DNA of 47,526 nt, taken from assembly GCA_964425585.1 (NCBI GenBank), contig CAYRMG010000009.1, positions 1 through 47,526 of the forward strand, read 5' to 3'. The stretch is from Aquifex sp964425585. Its GTDB lineage: Bacteria > Aquificota > Aquificia > Aquificales > Aquificaceae. The translations under genes were made by a program, and so were the position numbers. Numbering within the stretch: the first letter of the stretch is position 1; each line of letters begins with the position of its first letter. The notes under the pieces were generated by a model. That model was not told the origin of the DNA, did not search any database, and saw nothing but the letters and a program-made list of their open reading frames with translations. Shown in pieces: positions 1 through 8,583 of the stretch.

Positions 1-108
1 GGGGCTATCCCAAACCCCTTGATTTCCAATTTTGATATAATCTATCCCGAATTTTTATGATTTATGTCAGGGTATTCACTTGCTATTGACACGTTAAAGT
101 GCGTAGCT
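1..108. other. Left-edge non-coding flank
   Basis: No gene is seen here. The stretch is AT-rich and lies downstream of the DUF190 gene on the minus strand. The first 18 bases carry a short GGGG...CCCC inverted repeat and there is a TTGACA hexamer at 86-91, but neither has a convincing partner element. Confidence 0.5.
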
Positions 109-399
109 TTATTTATAGACTTTTACCTTCTCAAAGGTTATATAGCACTCTTTAAAGAGTTTGGAATTGTTTTCAAGGATTTTAAGTAGCTTTTCCCTTT
201 CCCCGACCACTTCAAGAACTGCGGGGAGCTCGTAAGAAAGAACCTCTATATCCTCCGAGTGGAACTCCCTTCCTTTTCCGAAACCCGCTATACCTTGAAG
301 AACTGCACCTATGTATACACCTTCCTTTTTCAGAATGTCAATGTAATCTTTTATGTGCTCTTCCCTTGAGGAATACAGTCTAAGGAGAACCTTTTCCAT
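109..399 (-). CDS. DUF190 (PII-like) protein
   Basis: A 96-residue protein that fits the DUF190 family, small proteins with a ferredoxin-like/PII-like fold and no firmly established function. The family pattern is visible: an N-terminal LRLY strand, a 'GAVLQGIAGFGKGREFHS' turn at about 31-48, and a late 'ELPAVLEVV' strand. In other genomes DUF190 genes often sit beside the fluoride channel gene crcB; no crcB is visible here, although the window stops 108 bases downstream. It follows the VWA gene by 5 nt and is the last gene of the minus-strand pycB-hisG-VWA-DUF190 run, so it is probably co-transcribed. A role in ligand or nucleotide sensing would be inference only. Confidence 0.75.
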   Translation of the reverse strand: MEKVLLRLYSSREEHIKDYIDILKKEGVYIGAVLQGIAGFGKGREFHSEDIEVLSYELPAVLEVVGEREKLLKILENNSKLFKECYITFEKVKVYK

Positions 400-404
400 A
401 GGGA

Positions 405-2282
405 TTATTTTACGGAAACGAGTCTCTTGAACTGGTTCTCCATTATGAAGGAGAATGTGGAAGGTAGCTTTTTTATGTCCTCAACGCTGATGCCCGTTCT
501 GTCAAAATACTCTTTTACCATTTTCGTGGCTTCCCCCACACCTACGGCGACAATGGGAATTCTTAGTTTCATTTGGGAAATCATATACTTTAGTTCGTCC
601 CCTTTCAGGCCTTTTGTCGGTTGACCGTCGGTAAACAGGATTAAAACGCCTTTCTTATGTTCTTTCTTAGTTATGGTTTCAAGGCTTTCAACGCCTACGC
701 TTATGGCCTTGCTTAGGTCTGTGCTACCTCCGAGGTTATTGAGAAGGTCAAGAATCTTTCCCTTTGCAGTTCTGTAATCTTCTCCGAAATCCTTTATAGT
801 GTATACATTCTCGTTAAATGCCTTTATTGAGAAATCCATACCGAGTTTATCAAGAACTTCCGAAAAGAGTATAAGGGATTTAAGAGCGTTAAGAATTTTT
901 TCTTCCTTTTTCATGGAGGAGGATATATCCATAAGGAGCTCAAAGATGAGCTCTTTCCTTTCGGGAACTTCTCTCTTCATAAAAATCCTTCCCCTGCCTA
1001 TGGGAACCTCGGTTGCTATTCTTCTTATGTTTATCCTCTTTCCGCGGTAGTATTTCCCGTCCCAAAGTTCTTCTTCCCTCGGAAGGAAATTATCAAACTT
1101 CCTTTTGAAGTGCTCAACGTAAGGAAGAACGCTCTTTAATATAAGCCTGTATTTTTGAAACTCCTTCTGGGTTAGCCCGTGCTCTTTTTTGAACTTTTTA
1201 TCAAGTTCCGATAAATCCTCTTCCTCCTCTTTTTGTTTCTTTGATTTGAGACTGCTTCCCGCTGATACCTCTTCCCAAGCTTTGAATATGAAGCTTACGA
1301 ATCCCCTGTGTTCTACATCAACCTCAAGGGTTTTCGGAAGGAAGTAATTGAGGAAAGCTATGTCTTTTTCAAGAAGGTCTATATAGCTCATCTGCTTCAT
1401 GTAATCCTTCATCCAGTCGGGGATAGCGTCAAGGGCTTTGAGTATTCTCTTTACCGCTTCCTTGGGCAGTTCCGAAGCCTTCTTATCCTTATTCTCAACT
1501 ATGTAGTTTCTTATATCTTCGGGAAGCTTTGAGAGTATATCCGTCATTATGCGGGCTTTATGACCGTCCTCTCTTTTCCTTCCCTTGGCTTCTTCTATCA
1601 GCAGGTCAACGTAGTTAAGCTCCTTTGAGTAATCAACGAGAACGCGAAACTTCTGCCATAAATCTTCCATAACAATGTCGTAAGCATTCTGGGGATTTCT
1701 TTCCCTCAGGTATTCGTAAAAGTTCTTTTCCATGGTCGTGTGGTAGTGCCTTACCTCTTCGTCCGCTTCAAAATCCTCGTTTATCCACGCGTATATAAAG
1801 GAAAGGGCAAGTTCGTGATAGGGGTAGAAGGGTTTTATCTCCGAGAGTATTTCCTTATAACGTTTCTTCAGGGAAAGAAGTGCGGAGGGGTTTTCCTCAA
1901 CTATGTAGTTATCAACCTTCAGGTTTTCAAGAACCGCAAAGAGAACAAGGAAAGCGGTCGGAACGTATCCCGCTCTGAACACCTCCCTTTGTCCGAATCT
2001 CCAGTGGGGAAAGTATGTATGAAGGAGAAGGGATATCTCGTGTCTTATGCTGTTTACGGTATAGTCTTCGCTTTTCCTCATGAAATCAACTACGTTGTAT
2101 AAAATACCCCTCGGTTTTCTTACACCCGGAGGAACCTCTTCAACCTCTCCCTTTGACCACATCTCAAGTAGCGGAAGGTATTTCGGGTCGTATCCCGCTC
2201 CCCATCCCTCGTAAGAGGGATTCACTTCTATATCAAACTCCTCTTCCAATAAGTTGGCTATGGCTTTCCACTTTTCCTTCAC
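405..2282 (-). CDS. VWA (CoxE/CobT-like) domain protein
   Basis: A 625-residue protein whose C-terminal third is a von Willebrand A domain. The metal-ion-dependent adhesion site is intact: DISSS at about 452-456, the Thr of GGSTD at 521 and the Asp of FTDGQP at 552. The N-terminal 430 residues are charged, largely helical and match nothing I recognise; a KSKKQKEEEEDLSELDKKFK-type low-complexity linker lies near 350-370. The layout recalls stand-alone VWA partners of MoxR-type AAA+ ATPases, or CobT, but no AAA+ partner is nearby. The start is a GTG with no clear Shine-Dalgarno, 69 nt after hisG. The role is unknown; a chaperone or metal-insertion helper function is speculative. Confidence 0.75.
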   Translation of the reverse strand: MKEKWKAIANLLEEEFDIEVNPSYEGWGAGYDPKYLPLLEMWSKGEVEEVPPGVRKPRGILYNVVDFMRKSEDYTVNSIRHEISLLLHTYFPHWRFGQREVFRAGYVPTAFLVLFAVLENLKVDNYIVEENPSALLSLKKRYKEILSEIKPFYPYHELALSFIYAWINEDFEADEEVRHYHTTMEKNFYEYLRERNPQNAYDIVMEDLWQKFRVLVDYSKELNYVDLLIEEAKGRKREDGHKARIMTDILSKLPEDIRNYIVENKDKKASELPKEAVKRILKALDAIPDWMKDYMKQMSYIDLLEKDIAFLNYFLPKTLEVDVEHRGFVSFIFKAWEEVSAGSSLKSKKQKEEEEDLSELDKKFKKEHGLTQKEFQKYRLILKSVLPYVEHFKRKFDNFLPREEELWDGKYYRGKRINIRRIATEVPIGRGRIFMKREVPERKELIFELLMDISSSMKKEEKILNALKSLILFSEVLDKLGMDFSIKAFNENVYTIKDFGEDYRTAKGKILDLLNNLGGSTDLSKAISVGVESLETITKKEHKKGVLILFTDGQPTKGLKGDELKYMISQMKLRIPIVAVGVGEATKMVKEYFDRTGISVEDIKKLPSTFSFIMENQFKRLVSVK

Positions 2283-2305
2283 GTAGCTTGAAATTATTAA
2301 GATTT

Positions 2306-2350
2306 AATATCATTTACAATATAAATTTCTTATAAAGATTTAATGATATT
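2306..2350 (-). repeat. AT-rich inverted repeat after hisG
   Basis: Nine-base arms AATATCATT (2306-2314) and AATGATATT (2342-2350) flank a 27-nt loop. The hairpin sits immediately after the hisG stop and before the VWA gene. A direct repeat starting TAAATCTT also occurs twice here on the minus strand. It could be a weak terminator, an mRNA-processing site or a regulator site; an all-A/T stem would be unstable at high temperature. Confidence 0.3.
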
Positions 2351-2351
2351 C

Positions 2352-2957
2352 TTATAAAACTTTTTTCAGGAAATTGAGGACATCTCGGTTTTTTACCCTG
2401 TAGCTGTCTTTATTGGATATGAGCCACGCGGTTGATTCTCCGACTTCCTCTATGACAATCAGGCCGTTTTCTTTGAGGGTTCTTCCCGTTTGAACGAGGT
2501 CAAGTATGAACTCCGAAAGTCCGACAAGGGGTGCGAGCTCAACCGAACCGCTCAGGTAGTATATCTCCGCTTTTATTCCTCTTTTCTTGAAAAAGTCATA
2601 AGCGATGTTGGGATACTTGGTAGCTACGCTTATACGGGTTGAGGAAAAATATCTTTCCTCGCTTTCGGGTTTTCCCGCTATCGCTATCTTGCAGTATCCT
2701 ATTCCCAGATTAACGAGCCTGTATACGTTCGGTTTTCTCTCAAGGTAAACGTCATAACCGCATATTCCGAGGTCTGCCACACCCCTTTCCACGTAAACTG
2801 GAACATCCGAGGGTTTTACAAGATAAAAGGTATAACCGTTTTCCTCAAGGATTAACTTCCTTCCCTCTTTTAGCTTTTTTTCTATTATGCCCTTTTCCAA
2901 AAGAAGGTTTACGCTTTCCTCAAATAGTCTTCCCTTAGGCAGTGCAATCTTCAGCAT
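2352..2957 (-). CDS. hisG: ATP phosphoribosyltransferase, short form
   Basis: A 201-residue HisG that catalyses the first step of histidine synthesis, joining ATP and PRPP. The start MLKIALPKGRLFEESVNLL and the later 'DLVQTGRTLKENGL' PRPP-binding loop (about 155-168) are characteristic. At about 200 residues it is the short form (HisGS), which lacks the C-terminal regulatory domain and in known systems needs the HisZ subunit for activity; no hisZ lies in the window. Its ATG overlaps the pycB stop (TAATG), so translation is probably coupled. Joining histidine synthesis to a carboxylase subunit has no obvious metabolic logic and may reflect the general operon scrambling known in Aquifex. Confidence 0.92.
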   Translation of the reverse strand: MLKIALPKGRLFEESVNLLLEKGIIEKKLKEGRKLILEENGYTFYLVKPSDVPVYVERGVADLGICGYDVYLERKPNVYRLVNLGIGYCKIAIAGKPESEERYFSSTRISVATKYPNIAYDFFKKRGIKAEIYYLSGSVELAPLVGLSEFILDLVQTGRTLKENGLIVIEEVGESTAWLISNKDSYRVKNRDVLNFLKKVL

Positions 2958-4825
2958 TACTTTTTCTTTTTCCTCTTTGATTTTTTAGGCTTTATCCTTA
3001 TGAGAACTTCGTCGGGATTTACGGTCTCTCCGACTCTTACAAATATTTCCTCAACCACACCGTCAACGGGACTGTGTATCTCATTTTCCATCTTCATCGC
3101 TTCAACGACGAGAAGGACATCTCCTTCCTTTACCTCATCACCTACATTAACTTTTATGTTCACAACCTTTCCGGTTATGGGTGATGTAACATCTCCTATT
3201 CCCTTGGGTTTCGGCCTTTTGCTTACAACCGTTCCCCCTTCCGTCGCTTCGGTGGTGAATTCTCCGTGAACAACCGCTTCCCTTATCGGCTGGAGTTGAA
3301 CTTCCTCAAGTTGTCCGTCAAGTCTTATGAAGAAGGTTCTCCTGTTAGGTTCTTCTTCCCCTTTACCCGCTATCTGGACGTGATACTGTTCCCCGTGAAC
3401 GGTTATATAAAACTCAACGGGTGCCTTACACTCACCCGTTTCAGCAGGCTCCTCCAGCGGGACGGGAGGAACTTCTCCTTTCTCAGCCTTTTCCCTCCAC
3501 TCAAAGAACTCCTTTGCAACAACGGGAAATAGTGCATAAGAGAGTATATCCTCCTCACTTCTTGCCCCTGCCTCTATAGCCTCATCTCTTATCTTGTCAA
3601 GCTCGGGTTCAAGAAGGTCAGCAGGCCTTATATCGTAAATGGGCTTCTCATCTCCCAGAATCTTCCTTATTATTTCTTCCTTGATGGGTGCGGGGGGTCT
3701 TCCGTATAATCCTTTAACGTAGTCCTTCGTTTCCTTAGTAACAACCTTATAACGTTCTCCGTGAAGAACATTTAAGAAGGCCTGTGTTCCCACAATCTGG
3801 CTCGTCGGTGTAACAAGAGGAGGATATCCGAGGTCTTCCCTTACCCTCTTTACCTCTTCAAGAACTTCCTCAAGTTTATCTTCAAGGTCTTGCTCTTTGA
3901 GCTGGGAAATAAAGTTGGATATCATTCCCCCCGGAATCTGGTGTATGAGAACATCAACGTCCGGATAGGGAGGAAGAACATCATACTTTTTGTATTTCTT
4001 CCTTATCTCTTTCATTATGTCTCCCGCTTTTTTGTATAGCTCCGTATTTACGTTAACTTGATACCCGAACTCCCTGAGGACGTATATCATCGTTTCTCCG
4101 GGAGGGTGGGAAGTTTGACCGGAAAGGGAATAACATGCTGTGTCTATCATTTCCGCTCCCGCCTCTATACCTTTCAGTTGTGCCATTTCCGCAAGGTCTG
4201 CGGTTGTCTGGGTATGAAGGTGAACGGGATGGTCGGGAAACTCCGATTTCAGGGCGGAAACAAGCTCATAACAAACTTTAGGCGATAAAATCCCCGCCTG
4301 ATCCTTTATGGATATAATATCCACCCCCATATCAACGAGTTCCCTTGCAATATTTACATAATACTCAACGGTGTGAACGGGACTTATTGTGTAGGAGAGA
4401 ACGCCTTTTACTATGGCTCCCACTTTCTTGGCGGTTTCTATAGCTTTTCTCATGTTTCGGGTGTCATTTAGGGCGTCAAAAATTCTGAAAACTTCTATGC
4501 CGTTATCGTAAGCTTTTTTAACGAAAGCCTCAACGACATCGTCGGGATAATGCCTGTATCCCACTACGTTCTGTCCCCTCAGGAGCATCTCAAGTTTTGT
4601 GTTCTTTGCCCTCTCTTTGAACTTTTTCAGTCTTTCCCAGGGGTCTTCTTTTAGATATCTGAGACAAACGTCAAATGTTGCCCCTCCCCAAACTTCCAGA
4701 GACCAAAAACCGCACTTATCAAGAACCTCTATAGCCTCAAGCATATCCTCGGTTCTTACCCTTGTCGCAAGAAGGCTTTGAATCCCGTCCCTGAGGGATA
4801 CATCCGTAACTTTAATTTCTTTCAT
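2957..4825 (-). CDS. pycB: Pyruvate carboxylase-type subunit B (carboxyltransferase + biotin carrier)
   Basis: A 622-residue carboxyltransferase fused to a biotin carrier. Residues 1-270 are an HMG-CoA-lyase-like TIM barrel opening 'TDVSLRDGIQSLLATR', with the catalytic lysine in SIKDQAG and the metal-site histidines in HLHTQTTA. A conserved carboxylase domain follows, and the C-terminal biotinyl domain carries EAMKMEN with the biotin lysine at about 578. The tail is very basic (KKSKRKKKK). It would make oxaloacetate from pyruvate together with a separate biotin carboxylase subunit. Oxaloacetate decarboxylase alpha (OadA) is the main alternative, but no oadB or oadG is seen. The ATG at 4825 has GAGGTG six nt upstream; the GTG nine bases earlier is part of that ribosome site. 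A paralogue, cfiA, lies at 42712-44676. Confidence 0.85.
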   Translation of the reverse strand: MKEIKVTDVSLRDGIQSLLATRVRTEDMLEAIEVLDKCGFWSLEVWGGATFDVCLRYLKEDPWERLKKFKERAKNTKLEMLLRGQNVVGYRHYPDDVVEAFVKKAYDNGIEVFRIFDALNDTRNMRKAIETAKKVGAIVKGVLSYTISPVHTVEYYVNIARELVDMGVDIISIKDQAGILSPKVCYELVSALKSEFPDHPVHLHTQTTADLAEMAQLKGIEAGAEMIDTACYSLSGQTSHPPGETMIYVLREFGYQVNVNTELYKKAGDIMKEIRKKYKKYDVLPPYPDVDVLIHQIPGGMISNFISQLKEQDLEDKLEEVLEEVKRVREDLGYPPLVTPTSQIVGTQAFLNVLHGERYKVVTKETKDYVKGLYGRPPAPIKEEIIRKILGDEKPIYDIRPADLLEPELDKIRDEAIEAGARSEEDILSYALFPVVAKEFFEWREKAEKGEVPPVPLEEPAETGECKAPVEFYITVHGEQYHVQIAGKGEEEPNRRTFFIRLDGQLEEVQLQPIREAVVHGEFTTEATEGGTVVSKRPKPKGIGDVTSPITGKVVNIKVNVGDEVKEGDVLLVVEAMKMENEIHSPVDGVVEEIFVRVGETVNPDEVLIRIKPKKSKRKKKK

Positions 4826-4884
4826 AATCAGCACCTCGCTTCCTAAAAAGTTAAATAATATAATAACGAAGCCTTTTCGGAAAC

Positions 4885-6111
4885 ATGTTAAGGGAAAAAG
4901 TAATCATACACTTCCTTTTGTTTCTCTCAACCCTTGTATACGCTTATAAAAAAGCTTACCTTCCCAACTTAAAAGAATATACGATTTATGTAAAGCTTGA
5001 AATAACGGGACAATGGGAAATTCAAGAGGGAAAAGCAATAGCAACCGCAAAGATTGAAGAATCCGAGCTTGAAAAATTAGAAGGAAGGAATGGTGTTCTC
5101 ATCTTGAAAAAGCCCTTTTACATTCCGAAGGCAAAAAGGATAGAAATTTTTGGAAATGTAAGCGTCAAGAATAACAGTATTTTTATAACGACATTTCCCT
5201 GGGAGGTTGAGGAACTCCCGCCAAAAAACAAAGTAAGGGAGAAATTCATAAAGCTTTTTAAAGAAGCTGTAAAAGATGAAGAACTGAGAGCCCTCGGGCT
5301 TGCTTTCATATTCGGCGAGAGCAAAAGAAATATACCCGTGGAGCTTGAGAGGATATTTCTCCACACGGGATTAATTCACGTTCTTGTTGTTTCGGGACTT
5401 CATGTAGGCCTTATCTTTTTGGTAATTTCAAAATTTTTACCGAGACTTAAAGGTGAGCTTTTGGGTCTTCTCGGAGTTTTCCTTTACGCTTACTTCCTCG
5501 TTCCCCACAATCCTCCCGTTCTCAGGGCTACGCTTATGCTGAGCTTTTACGTTCTTTCTCTCCTCTCTTTTAGAAAGCACTGCTCTCTTTGTTCCCTCCT
5601 TTTCGTTTCAACAATTTTGTTGATTCTTTATCCGCACTTTGTATTTTCATATTCTTTTTGGCTCTCATTTTTTGCCGTTCTGTATATAATTCTTGTCCTG
5701 AATGAACTGAATGCTCCCAACATAGTAAAAGGATTTCTTGTCTCCTTTTCCGCCTTTACGGGAACCGCTCCCCTTATCGGCAGTTTTTCATTTATAACTC
5801 CCCTTTCCGTAATTCTAAGCCCGCTTATTTCTCCCCTTATACTTTCCTACGCATTTTTTTCGGTGTTGTCATTAATAACATTTTTCGGCTTTCCCTTAAG
5901 TGTGGTGTTTATGGAATTAAGCGGAAATATTACGCTTCTTATAGTCAGAGCTTTTTCCGACCCTTCGCCTTTGATACTTACAAACATTAGCAAGGAAGAA
6001 GCCTTTATTCTGAGCTCCGCCGGAGCTCTGGGCTTGTTTTTCACAAAGGGATATTACAAGTTGGTTCCTCTAATCCTTGTAAATCTGTATATCTTTTTAA
6101 GGAGCCTATAG
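4885..6111 (+). CDS. comEC: ComEC/Rec2-family DNA-uptake membrane protein, short form
   Basis: A 408-residue polytopic membrane protein. It has an N-terminal hydrophobic segment (about 5-20), a soluble beta-rich part (about 30-115) resembling the OB-like domain of ComEC, and then the ComEC competence domain. The family signature 'FLHTGLIHVLVVSGLHVGL' lies at about 158-176, followed by roughly seven or eight membrane segments. Full ComEC proteins are 650-800 residues and end in a metallo-beta-lactamase nuclease domain; that domain is absent here. It probably forms the inner-membrane channel for single-stranded DNA uptake. It is divergent from pycB, with 50-60 bp between, and ends 55 nt before sucC. 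Confidence 0.85.
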   Translation: MLREKVIIHFLLFLSTLVYAYKKAYLPNLKEYTIYVKLEITGQWEIQEGKAIATAKIEESELEKLEGRNGVLILKKPFYIPKAKRIEIFGNVSVKNNSIFITTFPWEVEELPPKNKVREKFIKLFKEAVKDEELRALGLAFIFGESKRNIPVELERIFLHTGLIHVLVVSGLHVGLIFLVISKFLPRLKGELLGLLGVFLYAYFLVPHNPPVLRATLMLSFYVLSLLSFRKHCSLCSLLFVSTILLILYPHFVFSYSFWLSFFAVLYIILVLNELNAPNIVKGFLVSFSAFTGTAPLIGSFSFITPLSVILSPLISPLILSYAFFSVLSLITFFGFPLSVVFMELSGNITLLIVRAFSDPSPLILTNISKEEAFILSSAGALGLFFTKGYYKLVPLILVNLYIFLRSL

Positions 6112-6166
6112 AACAGTTTAAAATAAAATAAACCTTTGTTTTATTCATAAGCTGAGGAGGTGCTCT

Positions 6167-7321
6167 ATGAAATTACACGAGCATCAAGCAAAGGAGATAT
6201 TTGCAAAATACGGAATCCCTGTTCCTGAGGGAAAGGTAGCCTTTTCCCTTAAGGAGGCAAAAGAGGTTGCGGAAGAGCTCGGGGAGTTTCCCCTTGTTGT
6301 GAAAGCCCAGATTCACTGCGGAGGAAGGGGTAAAGCGGGAGGTGTGAAGGTAGTAAAGGATATGGACGAACTTGAGAAAGCGGTTGAAGGACTACTCGGA
6401 AAGGTTCTCAAGACCTTCCAGTGTCCCGACGGGAAACCGGTAAACAGGGTTCTCATAGAAAAGGCAACCGACATAGACAAGGAGTATTATCTTGCCATAA
6501 CCCTTGATAGGTCAAAATCAAAACCCGTTATAATGGTTTCCGCAGCGGGAGGTATGGAAATAGAAGAAATAGTGAAAGAAAATCCCGATGCGATAATTAT
6601 AGAAACAATAGACCCCGAGCTCGGTCTTATGCCTTATCAAGCGAGGGAACTCGCCTTCAGGTTAAACCTTCCCGTTAAGGAATTCTCAAACATAGCTATT
6701 AAGCTCTATAAAATTTATTCCGACCTTGATGCCTCCCTTGTTGAGATAAACCCCTTAGTTCTTACCAAAGAAGGAAAACTTATAGCCCTTGATGCCAAGA
6801 TTGATATAGACGATAATGCCCTTTTCAGGCACAAGGAACTTGAGGAGATGGAAGATGAAACCCAGATGCCCGAACTTGAGGTGGAGGCAAGAAAATACGG
6901 ACTCAATTATATAAAACTCAACGGAAATATAGGGTGTATGGTCAACGGTGCGGGTCTTGCTATGGCAACTATGGACATAATAAAACTGGCAGGAGGAGAA
7001 CCTGCAAACTTCCTTGATGTAGGGGGCGGTGCAAACGTAGAGCAGATAGCAAACGCCTTCAGAATTCTTATGGCAGACCCCGATGTAAAAGCGGTATTCA
7101 TAAACATATTCGGGGGAATACTCAGGGTGGACAGATTGGCTCAGGGGCTCATAGAGGCCTCAAAGATGGTTGAACTAAAAGTTCCCGTAGTGGTGAGACT
7201 TGAAGGAACCAACGTAGAGGAAGGAAAGAGGATGCTTCGGGAGTCCGGACTTAACTTTATCACAGCGGAAGATATGTGGGACGGGGCAAAAAAGGCCGTT
7301 GAGCTTGCAAATAAACAGTAA
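6167..7321 (+). CDS. sucC: Succinyl-CoA synthetase beta subunit
   Basis: A 384-residue ATP-grasp subunit starting MKLHEHQAKEIFAKYGIPVP, with the nucleotide-binding region 'CGGRGKAGGVKV' (about 45-57) and the C-terminal CoA-ligase motif 'NIFGGILRVDRLAQG'. With SucD it interconverts succinate and succinyl-CoA with ATP; in the reductive TCA cycle it runs toward succinyl-CoA. The length fits ordinary SucC rather than the larger citryl-CoA synthetase subunit CcsA. GAGGAGGTG precedes the ATG. sucD follows after 12 nt and a ferredoxin after that, consistent with feeding ferredoxin-dependent 2-oxoglutarate synthase. Confidence 0.93.
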   Translation: MKLHEHQAKEIFAKYGIPVPEGKVAFSLKEAKEVAEELGEFPLVVKAQIHCGGRGKAGGVKVVKDMDELEKAVEGLLGKVLKTFQCPDGKPVNRVLIEKATDIDKEYYLAITLDRSKSKPVIMVSAAGGMEIEEIVKENPDAIIIETIDPELGLMPYQARELAFRLNLPVKEFSNIAIKLYKIYSDLDASLVEINPLVLTKEGKLIALDAKIDIDDNALFRHKELEEMEDETQMPELEVEARKYGLNYIKLNGNIGCMVNGAGLAMATMDIIKLAGGEPANFLDVGGGANVEQIANAFRILMADPDVKAVFINIFGGILRVDRLAQGLIEASKMVELKVPVVVRLEGTNVEEGKRMLRESGLNFITAEDMWDGAKKAVELANKQ

Positions 7322-7333
7322 GGGAGGTTCGGT

Positions 7334-8251
7334 ATGGCTATACTTGTAAATAAAGATACTAAGGTTGTAGTTCAGGGTATTACGGGAAAAGAAGGCTCAT
7401 TTCACGCAAAGCAGTGTAAGGAATACGGAACAAAAATCGTAGCGGGAGTTACACCCGGAAAAGGTGGCATGGAAGTAGACGGAATTCCCGTTTTCAACAC
7501 CGTAAAGGAAGCGGTAAGAGAAACAGGAGCTAACTGCTCCCTAATATTCGTTCCCGCACCCTTTGCAGCCGATGCAATAGTTGAGGCACTTGATAGCGGT
7601 ATAGAGCTCGTTGTATGCATAACGGAAGGCATACCCGTAAAAGACATGATGATGGTAAAGGACTACATGGTGAAGAATTACCCGAATGCTAAACTCATAG
7701 GTCCTAACTGTCCCGGAGTAATAACTCCCGGAGAGGCAAAAGTGGGTATAATGCCCGGACATATATTCAAGAGGGGAAGAATCGGTATAGTTTCAAGAAG
7801 CGGGACGCTCACTTACGAAGCCGCTCACCAGCTTACTAAATACGGACTCGGTCAATCAACCGCGGTGGGTATAGGAGGAGACCCCGTCCACGGACTTACC
7901 CATAAGGATGTTATAGAGATGTTCAACAAGGACCCGGAAACCGAGGCGATACTTATGATAGGTGAAATCGGCGGAACGGAAGAAGAGGAAGCTGCGGAAT
8001 ACATAGAAAAGGAAGTGGAAAAGCCCGTATTTGCTTACATAGCGGGTATAACCGCACCCCCCGGAAAGAGAATGGGACACGCAGGTGCTATAATTACGGG
8101 AGGAAAGGGAACCGCGAAGGCCAAAATGGAAGCCCTTGAAAAAGCAGGTGCTTACGTAATAGAAAACCCCGCAAAGATAGGTGAGACTGTTGCGAAAATT
8201 CTTAAAGTCGTTGAGCTTGAAGAAGAAGAAAGAACGTGTGATACTGAGTAA
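7334..8251 (+). CDS. sucD: Succinyl-CoA synthetase alpha subunit
   Basis: A 305-residue CoA-binding and phospho-histidine subunit. The CoA-binding Rossmann domain begins 'KVVVQGITGKEGSFHAKQ'; the 'GPNCPGVITPGEAKVGIMPG' segment and the catalytic histidine in MGHAGAIITGGKG (about His249) are intact. It partners SucC. AGGGAGG lies about eight nt before the ATG. The protein ends in an acidic EEEERTCDTE tail. A second SucD-like protein (28496-29542) is longer and is read as citryl-CoA synthetase CcsB. Confidence 0.93.
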   Translation: MAILVNKDTKVVVQGITGKEGSFHAKQCKEYGTKIVAGVTPGKGGMEVDGIPVFNTVKEAVRETGANCSLIFVPAPFAADAIVEALDSGIELVVCITEGIPVKDMMMVKDYMVKNYPNAKLIGPNCPGVITPGEAKVGIMPGHIFKRGRIGIVSRSGTLTYEAAHQLTKYGLGQSTAVGIGGDPVHGLTHKDVIEMFNKDPETEAILMIGEIGGTEEEEAAEYIEKEVEKPVFAYIAGITAPPGKRMGHAGAIITGGKGTAKAKMEALEKAGAYVIENPAKIGETVAKILKVVELEEEERTCDTE

Positions 8252-8314
8252 GATTATATTAATATTTTCTTATTCGTATTATCTTTAAGAAAAACTCTAA
8301 AGGAGGTAAGAGTC

Positions 8315-8545
8315 ATGGGACTGAAGGTTAGGGTAGATCAGGATACCTGCACCGCTTGCGAGCTTTGTTACGATAGAATTCCCGAAGTCTTCAAGAATGC
8401 AGGGGACGGCATAGCGGACGTCGTAAGGTGCGACATAGAGGACGATGAAGGATGCTGGATGAGAGTCCCCGAAGGACTGGAAGAGGAAGTCCAGGAAGTA
8501 GCCGACGAATGCCCCAGCGGCTCAATCATCGTAGAGGAAGAGTAA
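8315..8545 (+). CDS. [4Fe-4S] ferredoxin
   Basis: A 76-residue single-cluster ferredoxin. Ligands are Cys12, Cys15 and Cys18 (CTACELC) and Cys66 in a CPSGSI motif. Two more cysteines, 39 and 47, are not needed for the cluster and could form a stabilising disulfide, a trait of some thermophile ferredoxins. Half of its residues near the C-terminus are acidic. Its place directly after sucCD suggests it supplies electrons to pyruvate and 2-oxoglutarate ferredoxin oxidoreductases of the reductive TCA cycle, as small ferredoxins do in Hydrogenobacter; that link is inference. AAAGGAGG precedes the ATG, and the 63-nt AT-rich leader may hold its own promoter. Confidence 0.92.
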   Translation: MGLKVRVDQDTCTACELCYDRIPEVFKNAGDGIADVVRCDIEDDEGCWMRVPEGLEEEVQEVADECPSGSIIVEEE

Positions 8546-8566
8546 TCCCTTCCTTTCCCTTTTTTT
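8536..8566 (+). terminator. Possible intrinsic terminator after ferredoxin
   Basis: GGAAG (8536-8540) pairs with CTTCC (8549-8553) around the stop codon and is followed by a pyrimidine stretch ending in seven T residues (8560-8566). The stem is only five bp, so it is weak, but its position between ferredoxin and the next gene fits. Confidence 0.3.
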
Positions 8567-8583
8567 CATAAATTTTTTCTACT

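Noticed and set aside
1..18. GGGG...CCCC inverted repeat at the window edge, possible partial CRISPR repeat
   Set aside because: Only one copy, four-base arms, and no repeat-spacer pattern is found.
86..114. TTGACA with 17-bp spacing to TTATTT
   Set aside because: The -10 match is poor and no gene lies downstream on the plus strand; it points into the end of a minus-strand gene.
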